Shown: piece by piece, positions 19,033 through 27,896 of the stretch
Layout: each line of letters starts with the position of its first letter
Position numbering within the stretch: position 1 is the first letter of the stretch
Assembly (NCBI RefSeq): GCF_001601825.1
Contig: NZ_LUJK01000001.1
Coordinates: 1 to 64,000, forward strand
DNA length: 64,000 bases
Direction of reading: 5' to 3'
Origin: Limnobacter sp. CACIAM 66H1
GTDB lineage: Bacteria > Pseudomonadota > Gammaproteobacteria > Burkholderiales > Burkholderiaceae_B
Program-made: the position numbers and the translations under genes
Notes under the pieces: generated by a model
The model's input: the letters and a program-made list of their open reading frames with translations, nothing else
Database searches by the model: none
What the model was told of the DNA's origin: nothing

Positions 19033-19806
19033 ATGAGCAACAATGATCTGTTTTCCATGCAAGGCAAATTGGCGCTGGTGACTGGTGCTTCGAGTGGTCT
19101 GGGAAAACACTTTTCGCAGGTGCTCGCCAATGCCGGGGCAACCGTGGTGTTGAGTGCCCGCAACGTTGAGAAATTGCAGCAAGTGATGGATCAAATTCAG
19201 GCAGCTGGTGGCAGAGCTTTTTCGGTGGCCATGGACGTCAGCAAATCGTCTTCAGTGAGCGCAGCCATGGCGAACATTACTCAGCACCATGGTGTGCCTG
19301 ATGTGTTGATCAACAATGCCGGCCAGTCGATTGCCAAACCCATGCTGGAGCAAACCGAAGACGACTGGGACCAAATACTGGATACCAACCTGAAAGGTTG
19401 CTGGCTGGTGGGCACTGAATTTGCGCGCGCCTTGGCTGCTGCAGGTAAACCGGGGGCGATTGTGAACATCGCATCCATTTTGGGTGAACGAGTTGGCGGC
19501 TCAGTAGGGCCTTACGCCATTTCAAAAGCAGGTTTGGTGCAGGCCACCAAGGTCATGGCGCTTGAACTGGCGCGTTACAACATTCGCGTGAATGCAATTT
19601 TGCCCGGCTATGTGGCCACTGACATGAACAGCGAGTTTTTGGCCAGTGAATTGGGAGAAAAACTGCGCAAACGAATCCCGACGCGGCAATTTTGTGAGCT
19701 GAGTGACTTGACCGGGCCACTATTGCTGTTGGCCTCCAATGCTGGGGTGGGGATGACTGGCGCTTGCGTGGCAGTGGACCGCGGGCATTTGGTCAGCGCT
19801 TTGTAG
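19033..19806 (+). CDS. Short-chain dehydrogenase/reductase
   Basis: Classical 257-residue SDR with the cofactor motif TGASSGLG near residues 16-23, NNAG, the catalytic serine in NIASILGE, and YAISKAG (Tyr-x3-Lys). It probably oxidises a hydroxyacyl intermediate in the same pathway as its neighbours. AAGGAAAA precedes the ATG. It begins nine bases after the acyl-CoA dehydrogenase stop and is followed after 11 bases by the phosphotransferase gene. Confidence 0.92.
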   Translation: MSNNDLFSMQGKLALVTGASSGLGKHFSQVLANAGATVVLSARNVEKLQQVMDQIQAAGGRAFSVAMDVSKSSSVSAAMANITQHHGVPDVLINNAGQSIAKPMLEQTEDDWDQILDTNLKGCWLVGTEFARALAAAGKPGAIVNIASILGERVGGSVGPYAISKAGLVQATKVMALELARYNIRVNAILPGYVATDMNSEFLASELGEKLRKRIPTRQFCELSDLTGPLLLLASNAGVGMTGACVAVDRGHLVSAL

Positions 19807-19817
19807 GTTAGCTCGCG

Positions 19818-20846
19818 ATGAACGACAGTCAAAAGCAGTCACTGGAAAAATACTTGACGCAGGCCCTGCTGGCTGACAGGGTTGAAATCTTGCAAGCTGC
19901 CTTACTTTCAGGCGGTGCTGTGCAGGAAAACTGGGCACTGGATTTGCGAGTCACTGGTGGTGTTCATGAAAGTACTCAAGGTGGCCGATTGAACACTGTA
20001 TTGCGCTGCGATTCACCCACTGCAGGTGTGGCCATCAGCCACGGTCGTGCGCAGGAATTCGCTTTGTTGCAAACCGTGTTTAATGCAGGTGTGACCGTGC
20101 CGCAACCCTTGTGTTTGTGCACCGACACTTCCGTGGTTGGTCGCCCGTTTTTTGTGATGCGCAGAATAGGCGGCACAGCAGCAGGCCATGTATTGGTGAA
20201 GAACACCACTTATGCACCCGATCGTGTTGAACTGGCTCATCGTTTGGGCAAAGAATTGGCGCGTATCCATTCGATCAGGCCGCCCCTGGAGGCACTGAGG
20301 TTTTTGCATGCTTACGCTGAATCGCCCGCGCAGTATCGGATCAACACCCATCGCATGTTTCTGGATCAACACCACATGGCATACCCTGCATTGGAGTGGG
20401 GTTTGCGTTGGCTTGAGCGCCACGCGCCGGCACGCGACTTGATTACACTGGCACATGGCGATTTTCGCACCGGCAATTACATGGTGGATGAACATGGGCT
20501 GACCGGTATTCTGGACTGGGAGTTTGCGGGTTGGAGCGATCCGCTGGAGGATATTGGCTGGTTCTGTGCCAAATGCTGGCGCTTTGGGCAAGACGATTTA
20601 CAGGCAGGCGGCATTGGCGAGCGTGAACATTTCTACGAAGCTTATGAAGCTGAATCAGGCCGCATGATTGATCGCGATCAAATCCATTATTGGGAAGTGA
20701 TGGCCCATGTGCGTTGGGCGGTGGTGGCCATTGAACAGGCACAACGCTTTTGTTCCGGGCAAGAAAACTCCCTGTTGCTTGCGTTGACTGGCCACATTGT
20801 GCCGGAGCTGGAATGGGAAATTTTGAACATGACGGAGCACAACTGA
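19818..20846 (+). CDS. Phosphotransferase family protein (APH fold, ACAD10/11 kinase-like)
   Basis: 342 residues with a protein-kinase-like aminoglycoside phosphotransferase fold: the catalytic loop HGDFRTGN and the metal-binding ILDWEFAGWSDP are both intact. In mammals the equivalent domain is fused to acyl-CoA dehydrogenase in ACAD10/11, where it phosphorylates 4-hydroxyacyl-CoAs. The adjoining acyl-CoA dehydrogenase here supports the same chemistry. This is not an antibiotic-resistance gene. Its stop overlaps the next start by one base (TGATG). Confidence 0.88.
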   Translation: MNDSQKQSLEKYLTQALLADRVEILQAALLSGGAVQENWALDLRVTGGVHESTQGGRLNTVLRCDSPTAGVAISHGRAQEFALLQTVFNAGVTVPQPLCLCTDTSVVGRPFFVMRRIGGTAAGHVLVKNTTYAPDRVELAHRLGKELARIHSIRPPLEALRFLHAYAESPAQYRINTHRMFLDQHHMAYPALEWGLRWLERHAPARDLITLAHGDFRTGNYMVDEHGLTGILDWEFAGWSDPLEDIGWFCAKCWRFGQDDLQAGGIGEREHFYEAYEAESGRMIDRDQIHYWEVMAHVRWAVVAIEQAQRFCSGQENSLLLALTGHIVPELEWEILNMTEHN

Positions 20847-21220
20847 TGCGTGAACAACCCACTGGTGAATTGCTTTTGCGGTGTGCGCGTGAGCTGCTTA
20901 AAAGCAAAGTGTTGCCTATGCTGCAGGGCGATGCCAAGCGAGATGTGTTGATGGTGATGAATGCCATGTCGATTGCGCAGCGAGAATTTCAGCAGGGAAC
21001 AGCCCCTGATGAGCGCGAACAGCAAGCGTTGGCCCAGTTGTTGGGTGAGCCCGTGTTCGATGTGGCACAAGCCAATCGTGAACTTGCGGCGCGCATTCGT
21101 GCAGGGTTTGCTGACCCCGAAAGCACTGAACGTGGGGTGGTGTTGAATCATTTGCGCGATATGGGCAAAAGCCGCTTGCTGGCCAGCAACCCCAAAGTAT
21201 TGAAAGGCGAGTTGGCATGA
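20846..21220 (+). CDS. DUF6285-type small protein
   Basis: 124 residues from the ATG that overlaps the phosphotransferase stop (GGAG upstream). The longer frame from 20750 is only a run-in over the previous gene. The sequence is mostly helical, with LLRCARELLKSKVLPMLQ and VMNAMSIAQREF, which I recognise as the DUF6285 pattern; those proteins regularly follow this phosphotransferase and probably bind it. No catalytic motif is seen. It overlaps the phosphatase gene by four bases. Confidence 0.75.
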   Translation: MREQPTGELLLRCARELLKSKVLPMLQGDAKRDVLMVMNAMSIAQREFQQGTAPDEREQQALAQLLGEPVFDVAQANRELAARIRAGFADPESTERGVVLNHLRDMGKSRLLASNPKVLKGELA

Positions 21221-21891
21221 GTACCTTGGTGTTGATGCGGCACGGTCAAGCCTCTTTTGGCGCAGCGCGATATGATGCCTTGTCAGAACTGGGGCAAGCA
21301 CAAGCACGTGCCACAGGGCAGTGGATGAAAGCGCATGGCATTACACCGGATAAGGTGTTTCATGGCCCTCGCCAAAGGCAGGCGAACACGGCTTCGTTGC
21401 TACTGGCAGGTGCAGGGTTTGATTCACCTGCAATAACGCATGCAGCGCTTGATGAGTTTGCTGAAGGAGAGGAAATTTTCAGTGCCGCAGAGCAGTTTCT
21501 GGGTCGATCCGTGGCGCTGAATTCTGGGCGCGAACGTATCGGGATATTGCGTGATTACGATGCAACCTGCCGGGCCTGGGCCAATGGTGAAGTGCGTATC
21601 CCGGGGCGATTAAGCCTTGGTGAATTTCGTGAACAGTTACGCGATTGGTTAAGTTCGCACACACAGGCGCAACAAGCTTCAGGGCAAACTCAACTGGTCG
21701 TGACCTCGGCGGGGTCGATCGCCGCGCTGGTGTGTGAAGTCATGAATCTTCCCAACTCCAGTTGGTACAGCCTGTTGCGTGTCATTCGAAATGCTTCGCT
21801 CACCGAGGTACTGTATTCAAAAGGCAAAGTCAGCTTACTCAGTTTCAATGGTGTGAACCATCTGCCACCGCATTTGAATACATCGATGTAA
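21217..21891 (+). CDS. Histidine phosphatase family protein
   Basis: 224-residue phosphoglycerate-mutase-like phosphatase. The RHGQ catalytic motif (residues 8-11) and a second conserved region, VVTSAGSIAAL, are visible; the latter has Ser where many members carry the second catalytic His. As last gene of the acyl-CoA operon, overlapping DUF6285 by four bases (ATGA), it may remove the phosphate added by the phosphotransferase or act on a phosphorylated acyl-CoA. Its substrate is unknown. Confidence 0.85.
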   Translation: MSTLVLMRHGQASFGAARYDALSELGQAQARATGQWMKAHGITPDKVFHGPRQRQANTASLLLAGAGFDSPAITHAALDEFAEGEEIFSAAEQFLGRSVALNSGRERIGILRDYDATCRAWANGEVRIPGRLSLGEFREQLRDWLSSHTQAQQASGQTQLVVTSAGSIAALVCEVMNLPNSSWYSLLRVIRNASLTEVLYSKGKVSLLSFNGVNHLPPHLNTSM

Positions 21892-21912
21892 TTTAATTGC
21901 GGCAAAGCAAGG

Positions 21913-22299
21913 TCAGATTGCCTGCTCTCCACCTGCTGCATTGCCATGGCTCACGAGTTCTCGTGCAGGCCGTACTTCGATTGAGCCATAACGGGCGGGT
22001 GGAATTTTCTCGGCCAGTGCAATTGCTTCATTCAGATCCTGGGCTTCCAGCATGTAAAAACCTGCGAGCTGTTCTTTGGTCTCTGCAAAGGGGCCGTCGG
22101 TCGTGTGGGTTTTACCATTTCTGACCCGTACGGTGGTCGCCGTATTGACCGGCAACAAAGGGCTACCTGTGATGAAGTGCCCCTTGCGGCTTAAATTTTC
22201 AACGCAGGCGATGCACTCGTTGTTCAGCGCATCCCATTCCTGTTGCGACATGCTGTTCATGATGTTCTCGTCGTAATACACCAAGGCAAGATATTTCAT
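21913..22299 (-). CDS. YciI/DGPF family protein, copy 1
   Basis: 128 residues of the dimeric alpha-beta YCII fold with the DGPF motif in TDGPFAETKEQLAGF. I start at ATG 22299 (MKYLALVYY), which has CGGAGAT before it, not at the upstream TTG. This family is the regular partner of ECF42 sigma factors, one of which lies three genes upstream on this strand. It lies three bases after the second copy. Biochemical function is unknown; related YciI proteins bind or transform small ligands. Confidence 0.88.
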   Translation of the reverse strand: MKYLALVYYDENIMNSMSQQEWDALNNECIACVENLSRKGHFITGSPLLPVNTATTVRVRNGKTHTTDGPFAETKEQLAGFYMLEAQDLNEAIALAEKIPPARYGSIEVRPARELVSHGNAAGGEQAI

Positions 22300-22301
22300 A
22301 T

Positions 22302-22676
22302 TTAATCTCCGTAGCGACAATCTTCGCGAAGTGATTCTTCAATCGGGCGGACTTCAATCGTACCCAGTCGGGCAGAAGGCCATTGCGATGCAATTCGCAA
22401 GGCCTCGTTGAAATCATGGGCTTCAATCAGAAAAATACCACCCAGTTGTTCCTTGGTTTCTACAAAGGGGCCGTCGGTGGTTACCAACCTTTGATTGCGC
22501 ACCCGCACCAGCACACCATGGTTGGCGCTCTGAAGTGCATAGGTGGTAATCAAGTGGCCGCTTGCTCTCAAGGATTCCACATAACTCAAGGTTTCCTGCC
22601 TCAAAGCCAGCCATTCCTCGTGGGGCATGGCTTTGAACAGGGCCTCTTCTTCGTGGGCCAGGCACAGGTATTTCAT
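22302..22676 (-). CDS. YciI/DGPF family protein, copy 2
   Basis: 124 residues, a diverged paralogue of the neighbouring gene, with TDGPFVETKEQLGGIFLIEA. The start is ATG 22676 (MKYLCLAHEEE) behind GAGAGG; the frame extends further upstream over the NTF2-like gene but shows no homology there. Two such proteins next to one sigma factor is typical of ECF42 clusters. The gap to each neighbour is under 15 bases, so the cluster is probably one transcript. Confidence 0.88.
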   Translation of the reverse strand: MKYLCLAHEEEALFKAMPHEEWLALRQETLSYVESLRASGHLITTYALQSANHGVLVRVRNQRLVTTDGPFVETKEQLGGIFLIEAHDFNEALRIASQWPSARLGTIEVRPIEESLREDCRYGD

Positions 22677-22689
22677 GGCATGTTGCCTC

Positions 22690-23106
22690 TCAAGGTTGGG
22701 CACTGAAAATGGCCTTGCCGCTTTCAGGGTCGAATGGTGAGGAAAAATGCTCATGCACAATTTTCCATTCATTTTCTTCCTGGCGCAGGCACACGGTGGC
22801 ACGCATCCAGCCAACGTTTTCATTGCCAAAGTCTTGAACCGAACCACAGCGCGACAGGTAATGACAAAAAGCCAGATCGCCGCTGTGTTGAATACTCAAT
22901 TGATGAATTTCAAAGATGATGCCGCCACTGCACAACTGCATGCAGTATTTCCAGTGTTCTTCGTAATCGGCTTTGCCGACGATGTGCAGCACTTTGACTG
23001 CATCAAACGACACTACATTCTCGCTGTAGTGGCTCATGATTTTTTCCAGGTCTTCGTCGACCACCGCTTGCTGCCAGCTTTCCAGTACTGCCTTGATTGC
23101 GTTCAT
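22690..23106 (-). CDS. NTF2-like (SnoaL/YybH type) protein
   Basis: 138 residues with the helix-helix-strand start of the NTF2 fold (IKAVLESWQQAVVDEDLEKIMSHYSENVVSFD) and the C-terminal WKIVHEHFSSPF typical of YybH/SgcJ-type members. Such proteins are ligand-binding or small-molecule-modifying; no substrate can be read from the sequence. GAGGAA precedes the ATG. It sits between the sigma factor and the DGPF genes in the same direction. Confidence 0.85.
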   Translation of the reverse strand: MNAIKAVLESWQQAVVDEDLEKIMSHYSENVVSFDAVKVLHIVGKADYEEHWKYCMQLCSGGIIFEIHQLSIQHSGDLAFCHYLSRCGSVQDFGNENVGWMRATVCLRQEENEWKIVHEHFSSPFDPESGKAIFSAQP

Positions 23107-23187
23107 GGTTGTTCCTCAAGTTGGGGGTGTCATGAATTAGTCGAACGGCGGTTTCTGAAATCGACATTGTTTGAAATTTTTTTAAAA

Positions 23188-24438
23188 TTAATTATTCGCG
23201 CTGCCCAAGTCATCCAGACGTTGTTGTAAAAAGCGCTGCTCTGGCCCTTGTCTAGTCAAGCGAAGCGCGTCTTGATAGGCATCATGGGCTTGCTTCAGGC
23301 GGCCCATTCGCCTGTACAGGTCTGCGCGTGTGGCATGGGCCAAGTGGTAGTCCTGCAGGTGGCCTTGCGCCATCAGCTCGTCGACCAGTTCAAGCCCTGC
23401 TTGCGGACCATCGCGCATGGCCACTGCCACTGCACGGTTCAATGCAACAACTGGCGAATGGGTGTGTTCCAGCAGGGCGTCGTAAAGACCAACAATTTGT
23501 ATCCAGTCTGTTTTCTCCGCGCTGGGGGCCTCGGCATGGACGGCACTGATTGCTGCCTGCAGCGTGTACGCGCCAAATCGGCGTGAGGCCAAGGCCTGCA
23601 ACACCAACTGGCAGCCTTCGCGAATCTGTGCCTGATTCCACAGTGTGCGGTTTTGATCGGCGAGCAAAACCAAATCGCCATCGGGTGTGCTGCGTGCTTG
23701 TTGACGAGAGTCATTCAAGAGCATCAATGCAAGCAGACCCAATACCTCTGGTTCAGGCAGCAGTTCAGCCAGCAGGCGGCCAAGGCGAATGGCTTCACGG
23801 CAGAGTTCTTTGCGAATCAAGGCTTCGCCGGTCGAGGCCGAGTAGCCTTCATTGAACACCAGATAGATCACATGCAGTACGGCATGCAAACGCTCTTGAA
23901 GCTGATCGGCTTGAGGCACTTCATACGGAATTTTGGCATCACGAATTTTGGTTTTGGCGCGAACAATTCGTTGCGCCATGGTGGGCGTAGTGCTTAAAAA
24001 TGCGCTGGCAACTTCTTCGGTTGAAAGCCCGCACACTTCCCGCAAGGTGAGCGCCAATTGGGCTTCAGGCGACAGGCTGGGGTGACAACAGGTGAAAATC
24101 AACCGCAAGCGATCGTCTTCAATGGTTTCGTCGACGTGATCGGGTTCATGGTGCAATCGTTCGGACAGCTCGTCAGCAACCTCTTCAAAAGAGGTGTCGA
24201 ATTTTGCACGGCGGCGGATTTGATCAATGGCTTTAAATCGGGCGGTGGACACCATCCAGGCCCGTGGGTTGGCAGGGATGCCTTCGACTTCCCACCGCTG
24301 TAATGCAATTGAAAATGCCTCGTGCATGGCTTCCTCTGCCAAATCAAAGTCGCCAAGCAGGCGAATGAGTGTTGCCAGAATTCGGCGGGACTCCTGTTGG
24401 TAAAAAGTGTCTAGCCAAGGTCGCAGGGCAGTTTTCAT
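23188..24438 (-). CDS. ECF42-group RNA polymerase sigma factor
   Basis: 416 residues: sigma region 2 ([31 protein letters not shown]), sigma region 4 ([21 protein letters not shown]), then the long C-terminal extension of the group (DUF6596, [14 protein letters not shown]) and a helical TPR-like end. Members have no anti-sigma factor; the extension is thought to control activity. The DGPF genes downstream are the known associated targets. It is divergent from a TonB receptor; a Fur box lies in the 81-base gap between them, so both could respond to iron. Confidence 0.92.
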   Translation of the reverse strand: MKTALRPWLDTFYQQESRRILATLIRLLGDFDLAEEAMHEAFSIALQRWEVEGIPANPRAWMVSTARFKAIDQIRRRAKFDTSFEEVADELSERLHHEPDHVDETIEDDRLRLIFTCCHPSLSPEAQLALTLREVCGLSTEEVASAFLSTTPTMAQRIVRAKTKIRDAKIPYEVPQADQLQERLHAVLHVIYLVFNEGYSASTGEALIRKELCREAIRLGRLLAELLPEPEVLGLLALMLLNDSRQQARSTPDGDLVLLADQNRTLWNQAQIREGCQLVLQALASRRFGAYTLQAAISAVHAEAPSAEKTDWIQIVGLYDALLEHTHSPVVALNRAVAVAMRDGPQAGLELVDELMAQGHLQDYHLAHATRADLYRRMGRLKQAHDAYQDALRLTRQGPEQRFLQQRLDDLGSANN

Positions 24439-24467
24439 GTGATTAAATTAACATTCGTTAATACAAA

Positions 24468-24482
24468 TGATAATAATTAACA
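24468..24482. promoter_or_regulatory. Fur box between the sigma factor and the TonB receptor
   Basis: TGATAATAATTAACA matches the 7-1-7 Fur consensus TGATAAT-N-ATTATCA with one mismatch, and lies within a very AT-rich promoter region. It is 38 bases before the receptor start and 30 bases before the divergent sigma-factor start. Confidence 0.82.
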
Positions 24483-24519
24483 TTATAATTGGCGGATTCT
24501 CCATTCTCTGAAGTTTCTC

Positions 24520-26671
24520 ATGATCTCCCAGAATCCCAAAGTCAGCTTGTTGGCTCTCGCAGTATTTTCAGCCCTGTCATCCAATGCTTTCGCCCAAACC
24601 AACGAGCTGCCTGCAGTGCAGGTCAATGCCAGCGCCGATGCCTCAGCCGACGGACTTGCACCCGAATACGCAGGTGGCCAGGTTGCCAAGGGCGGGCGTG
24701 TGGGTTTGTTGGGTACCCAGTCAAATATGGATACGCCATTTAACCTGACCAGTTACACCTCAAAGCTGATTCAAGACCAGCAAGCAGCCAGTGTGGGCGA
24801 GGTGTTATTGAACGATCCAGCGGTTCGTGTGGCACGTGGTTTCGGAAATTTTCAACAAGTCTATTTGGTGCGCGGTTTGCCAATTTTTTTCGGACGATAT
24901 GTCGTACAACGGTTTGTATGGTCTGTTGCCACGCCAGTACATAGCTTCGGAATTGGTGGAGCGTGTGGAAGTGCTGCGTGGTGCGAATGCATTTCTGAAC
25001 GGTGCCGCACCCGGTGGCAGCGGCTTGGGTGGCGCCATTAATGTGGTGCCCAAACGTGCACCCAATTACGACATCAATCAGGCCACCGTGGGCATTCAGG
25101 ATGGCGGAGAGGCTTACCTTGCAGGTGACTTTGCACGCCGTTTCAACGATGGTTCTACTGGCGTGCGAGCAACCATTGCCAAGCGCGACGGCGACACCAA
25201 TGTGGAAGGAGAATCGCGAGAACTAAGCTTGTTCGCTGTGGGCGCAGATTTCCGCAGTGAGAGGTTAAGAATTTCCGCCGATGTGGGCTATCAAGAGCAC
25301 AAGTTGCAAGCCTCGCAACCCAACATCACCATTGGCGCCGGCCTTGCCATTCCAACCACGCCGCGTGCAGACCGCAGCATTGCGCAGCCCTGGACCTTCT
25401 CCAACGCAGAGGACACTTTCGGCACTGTACGTGCTGAATATGATTTCAATGACACTGTGACTGGCTGGTTGGCCGGTGGTATTCGGGAGGGTGTTGAGGC
25501 CGGCAATTTTGCCAACCCGACTGTGGATGACTCCAATGGCGATTATGATGCCAACCGGTTTGCGAACGTGCGTGAAGATTCTATTCAAACCGCTGAAGCT
25601 GGATTGCGTTTCAAGTTCAACACCGGTGCAGTGAAGCACACCGTGAGCACCTCGGCCATGATTTATGAGTTGGAGTCAAAAAATGCCTTCAATTTCTATG
25701 ACAGCTTCTCAGGCAATATTTACAATCCGCAGCCTGTGTCAGAGCCCACAGTAGTGACTTTTCCTGGCGGCAGTTTCAGCAGTCCTTTCATTACAGAGAC
25801 CACCAAAAACTCCAGCTTCGCAGTTGCAGATTCAATGGCTTTTCTGAACGACAAATTATTGCTGACCTTGGGCGCTCGGCATCAGGAAATCGAGGCGATG
25901 AGTTTTAATGCAGCGGATGGTTCTCAAACAGCCAGCTACTCGGAAAGCGCCACTACACCGGTGGCAGGAGTGGTATTCAAACTTGGCCCGCAGTATTCCG
26001 TGTATGCCAACTACATTGAAGGACTGGTGAAGGGTGACTCGGCACCTGCCACCACGGGTGGAGGCACACCTGTGACCAATGCAGGCACTGTGTTCAAGCC
26101 TTTCAAAACCGAGCAAGTTGAGCTGGGTGTGAAATACGACGGCGGCAGCGTGGGTGGTTCCGTGTCGGTGTTTCAAAGCGAGAAGCCCAGCTACGGGATT
26201 GACGGTACCAACACGTTTTCTCAAATTGGTGACCAAACCAACGAGGGCCTGGAAATTATGGCGTTCGGCAAAGCGAGCAAAACTGTCAAGGTGCTGGGCG
26301 GCTTGAGCGTGTTGAACACCGATGTCGATGGGCAGGATGCAATTGGTGCACCTTCTGCACAGGCCAATGTGGGCCTTGAATGGAGCCCTGAACAGGTGCA
26401 GGGACTTGCATTCGAGACTCGCGCAATTTATACCAGCAGTCAGTACGCCAATGCAAACAATACGCAGGAGCTGCCTTCATGGACCCGCCTGGATTTCGGG
26501 GTGCGTTATGTGATGCCAGTGGGCAACGAGCAAGCACTGACCTTGCGTGCTCGTTTGGACAATGTGACGGATCGCAATTACTGGGCATCTGCCGGCGGTT
26601 TCCCGGGTTCAGGCTACTTGACGATTGGTAACCCGCGAACATTGACAGTGTCGGCCTCGCTAGATTTCTGA
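24520..26671 (+). pseudogene. TonB-dependent siderophore-type receptor, frameshifted at a T7 run
   Basis: Outer-membrane iron-siderophore receptor. The first frame has a signal peptide ending SSNAFAQ and the plug region up to FQQVYLVRGLPIF. Homology continues in the next frame as SDDMSYNGLYGLLPRQY, VERVEVLRGANAFLNG and the whole 22-strand barrel, ending in the usual terminal phenylalanine (SASLDF). The break coincides with seven T at 24884-24890; six would restore one reading frame of about 717 residues. This may be a sequence error, a recent mutation or slippage-based phase variation. A Fur box lies upstream. Confidence 0.8.
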
Positions 26672-26682
26672 GTGGCATGTTG

Positions 26683-26706
26683 CAGCGCAGTGTTGACCCT
26701 GCGCTG
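26683..26706 (+). terminator. Hairpin after the TonB receptor
   Basis: CAGCGCAG and CTGCGCTG form a perfect 8-bp stem around eight bases, starting 12 bases past the receptor stop. There is no T-run, so if it ends transcription it does so weakly. Confidence 0.35.
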
Positions 26707-26716
26707 TGAATAGCAG

Positions 26717-26742
26717 CAGATGTAACTGCTCAGTTACATCTG
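26717..26742 (+). promoter_or_regulatory. 26-bp palindrome before the periplasmic binding protein gene
   Basis: CAGATGTAACTG and CAGTTACATCTG are perfect 12-bp inverted repeats separated by two bases, 36 bases before the start at 26778. The two-base centre is too tight for a good RNA hairpin loop, so a dimeric repressor operator is more likely. No regulator is adjacent. Confidence 0.5.
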
Positions 26743-26777
26743 TGTTGCAGTACTTTTTCCCTCACTGGAACACCACC

Positions 26778-27887
26778 ATGCCCACCCGTATTCTGATCGC
26801 ATCAATGGCTTTGGCCTGCGCTGTCGTTTTCACTCCGGCACATTCTCAAGTCAAAGGCCCTGAAATTCCGCCCAACCTTATCGGCAATGTGTCGCGCCAG
26901 TTGATGAAGGAAATGAAGCCGCTGGACAAGCCATTGCATATCAAAATTTGTATTTTTGACATTCTGGGCAAAGCAGGACCCGTGTTCAGTATTGCGCAAG
27001 ATGTAGCACTGGAAGCGCGAAAATGGAATGTATTTGCCGAGCTGATTCCCCACACCAATGAAACGGTGGCGGCAGAGTCTTTCCGCACTGGGCAGTGCGA
27101 GGCGGTGGGTATTACCACTCTGCGTGCAAGATTATTTAATCAATTCATGGGCAGCTTCGATGCAGTAGGGGCATTGCCATCGTATGAACACCTGAAGACT
27201 GCATTGCAGGTGTTGATGGGCAATGACGCTTTGTATGATTTGTCGATTCAAGGCAAGTACCAAGTGGTTGGCATGGCCCCATTGGGTGCAGCGTACGTGA
27301 TGGTGAACGACCGATCCATTGATTCGATTGAAAAGGCTGCTGGCAAGAAAGTGGCGGTGATGGATTGGGATAAAAGCCAGGCCAAAATGATTCAGCAATT
27401 GGGCGCACAAGCTGTGCCCAGCGACATCACCAACTTTGCCCAAAAATTCAACAACGGCGTGGTGGACATTGTCGCCGCTCCAGCAGTGGCCTTCGCTCCG
27501 CTTGAGTTGTACCGTGGCTTGGGCACCAAGGGGGGCGTTTACAAAATGCCGCTGCTGAACGTCACGGGCTCGGCCATCATCAACCGCACTCGACTGGAGA
27601 AAGAAGTGCCTGATCTGGACGATCGTTTGAAAAAGATGCGCAAGTTCGGTTTGGGTTTTATTGACCAGGCGCTGGACGCAGTAAAAACCATCGAAAAGCA
27701 GGTTCCAGCCAAATACTGGATGAATGTGACGCCTGCGGATCAGGAAAAATACAACGTGATGATGCAGCAGGCGCGGGTTCAATTAACCCAAGAAGGCGTG
27801 TACGACAAACGCATGATGAGTTTGTTGAAAAAGGTACGCTGCCACCACACACCCAGTGCTGCAGAGTGCAGCACGAATGTGGAGTAA
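26778..27887 (+). CDS. Putative periplasmic solute-binding protein
   Basis: 369 residues from ATG 26778, with a signal peptide ending near TPAHSQ. The body resembles the putative solute-binding proteins of the DUF6091 group, distantly related to TRAP DctP or phosphonate-binding proteins: LHIKICIFDILGKAGPVFS, QCEAVGITTLRARLFNQFMGS and KVAVMDWDKSQAKMI. No transporter membrane genes are adjacent, so the substrate and even a transport role are uncertain. The nearest neighbours are an iron receptor upstream and lipid hydrolases downstream. Confidence 0.65.
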   Translation: MPTRILIASMALACAVVFTPAHSQVKGPEIPPNLIGNVSRQLMKEMKPLDKPLHIKICIFDILGKAGPVFSIAQDVALEARKWNVFAELIPHTNETVAAESFRTGQCEAVGITTLRARLFNQFMGSFDAVGALPSYEHLKTALQVLMGNDALYDLSIQGKYQVVGMAPLGAAYVMVNDRSIDSIEKAAGKKVAVMDWDKSQAKMIQQLGAQAVPSDITNFAQKFNNGVVDIVAAPAVAFAPLELYRGLGTKGGVYKMPLLNVTGSAIINRTRLEKEVPDLDDRLKKMRKFGLGFIDQALDAVKTIEKQVPAKYWMNVTPADQEKYNVMMQQARVQLTQEGVYDKRMMSLLKKVRCHHTPSAAECSTNVE

Positions 27888-27896
27888 GGTGGCTTT

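Noticed and set aside
19818-20846. Aminoglycoside resistance phosphotransferase
   Set aside because: It shares the fold and HGDxxxxN motif, but the operon (acyl-CoA dehydrogenase, SDR, DUF6285) points to a hydroxyacyl-CoA kinase role.
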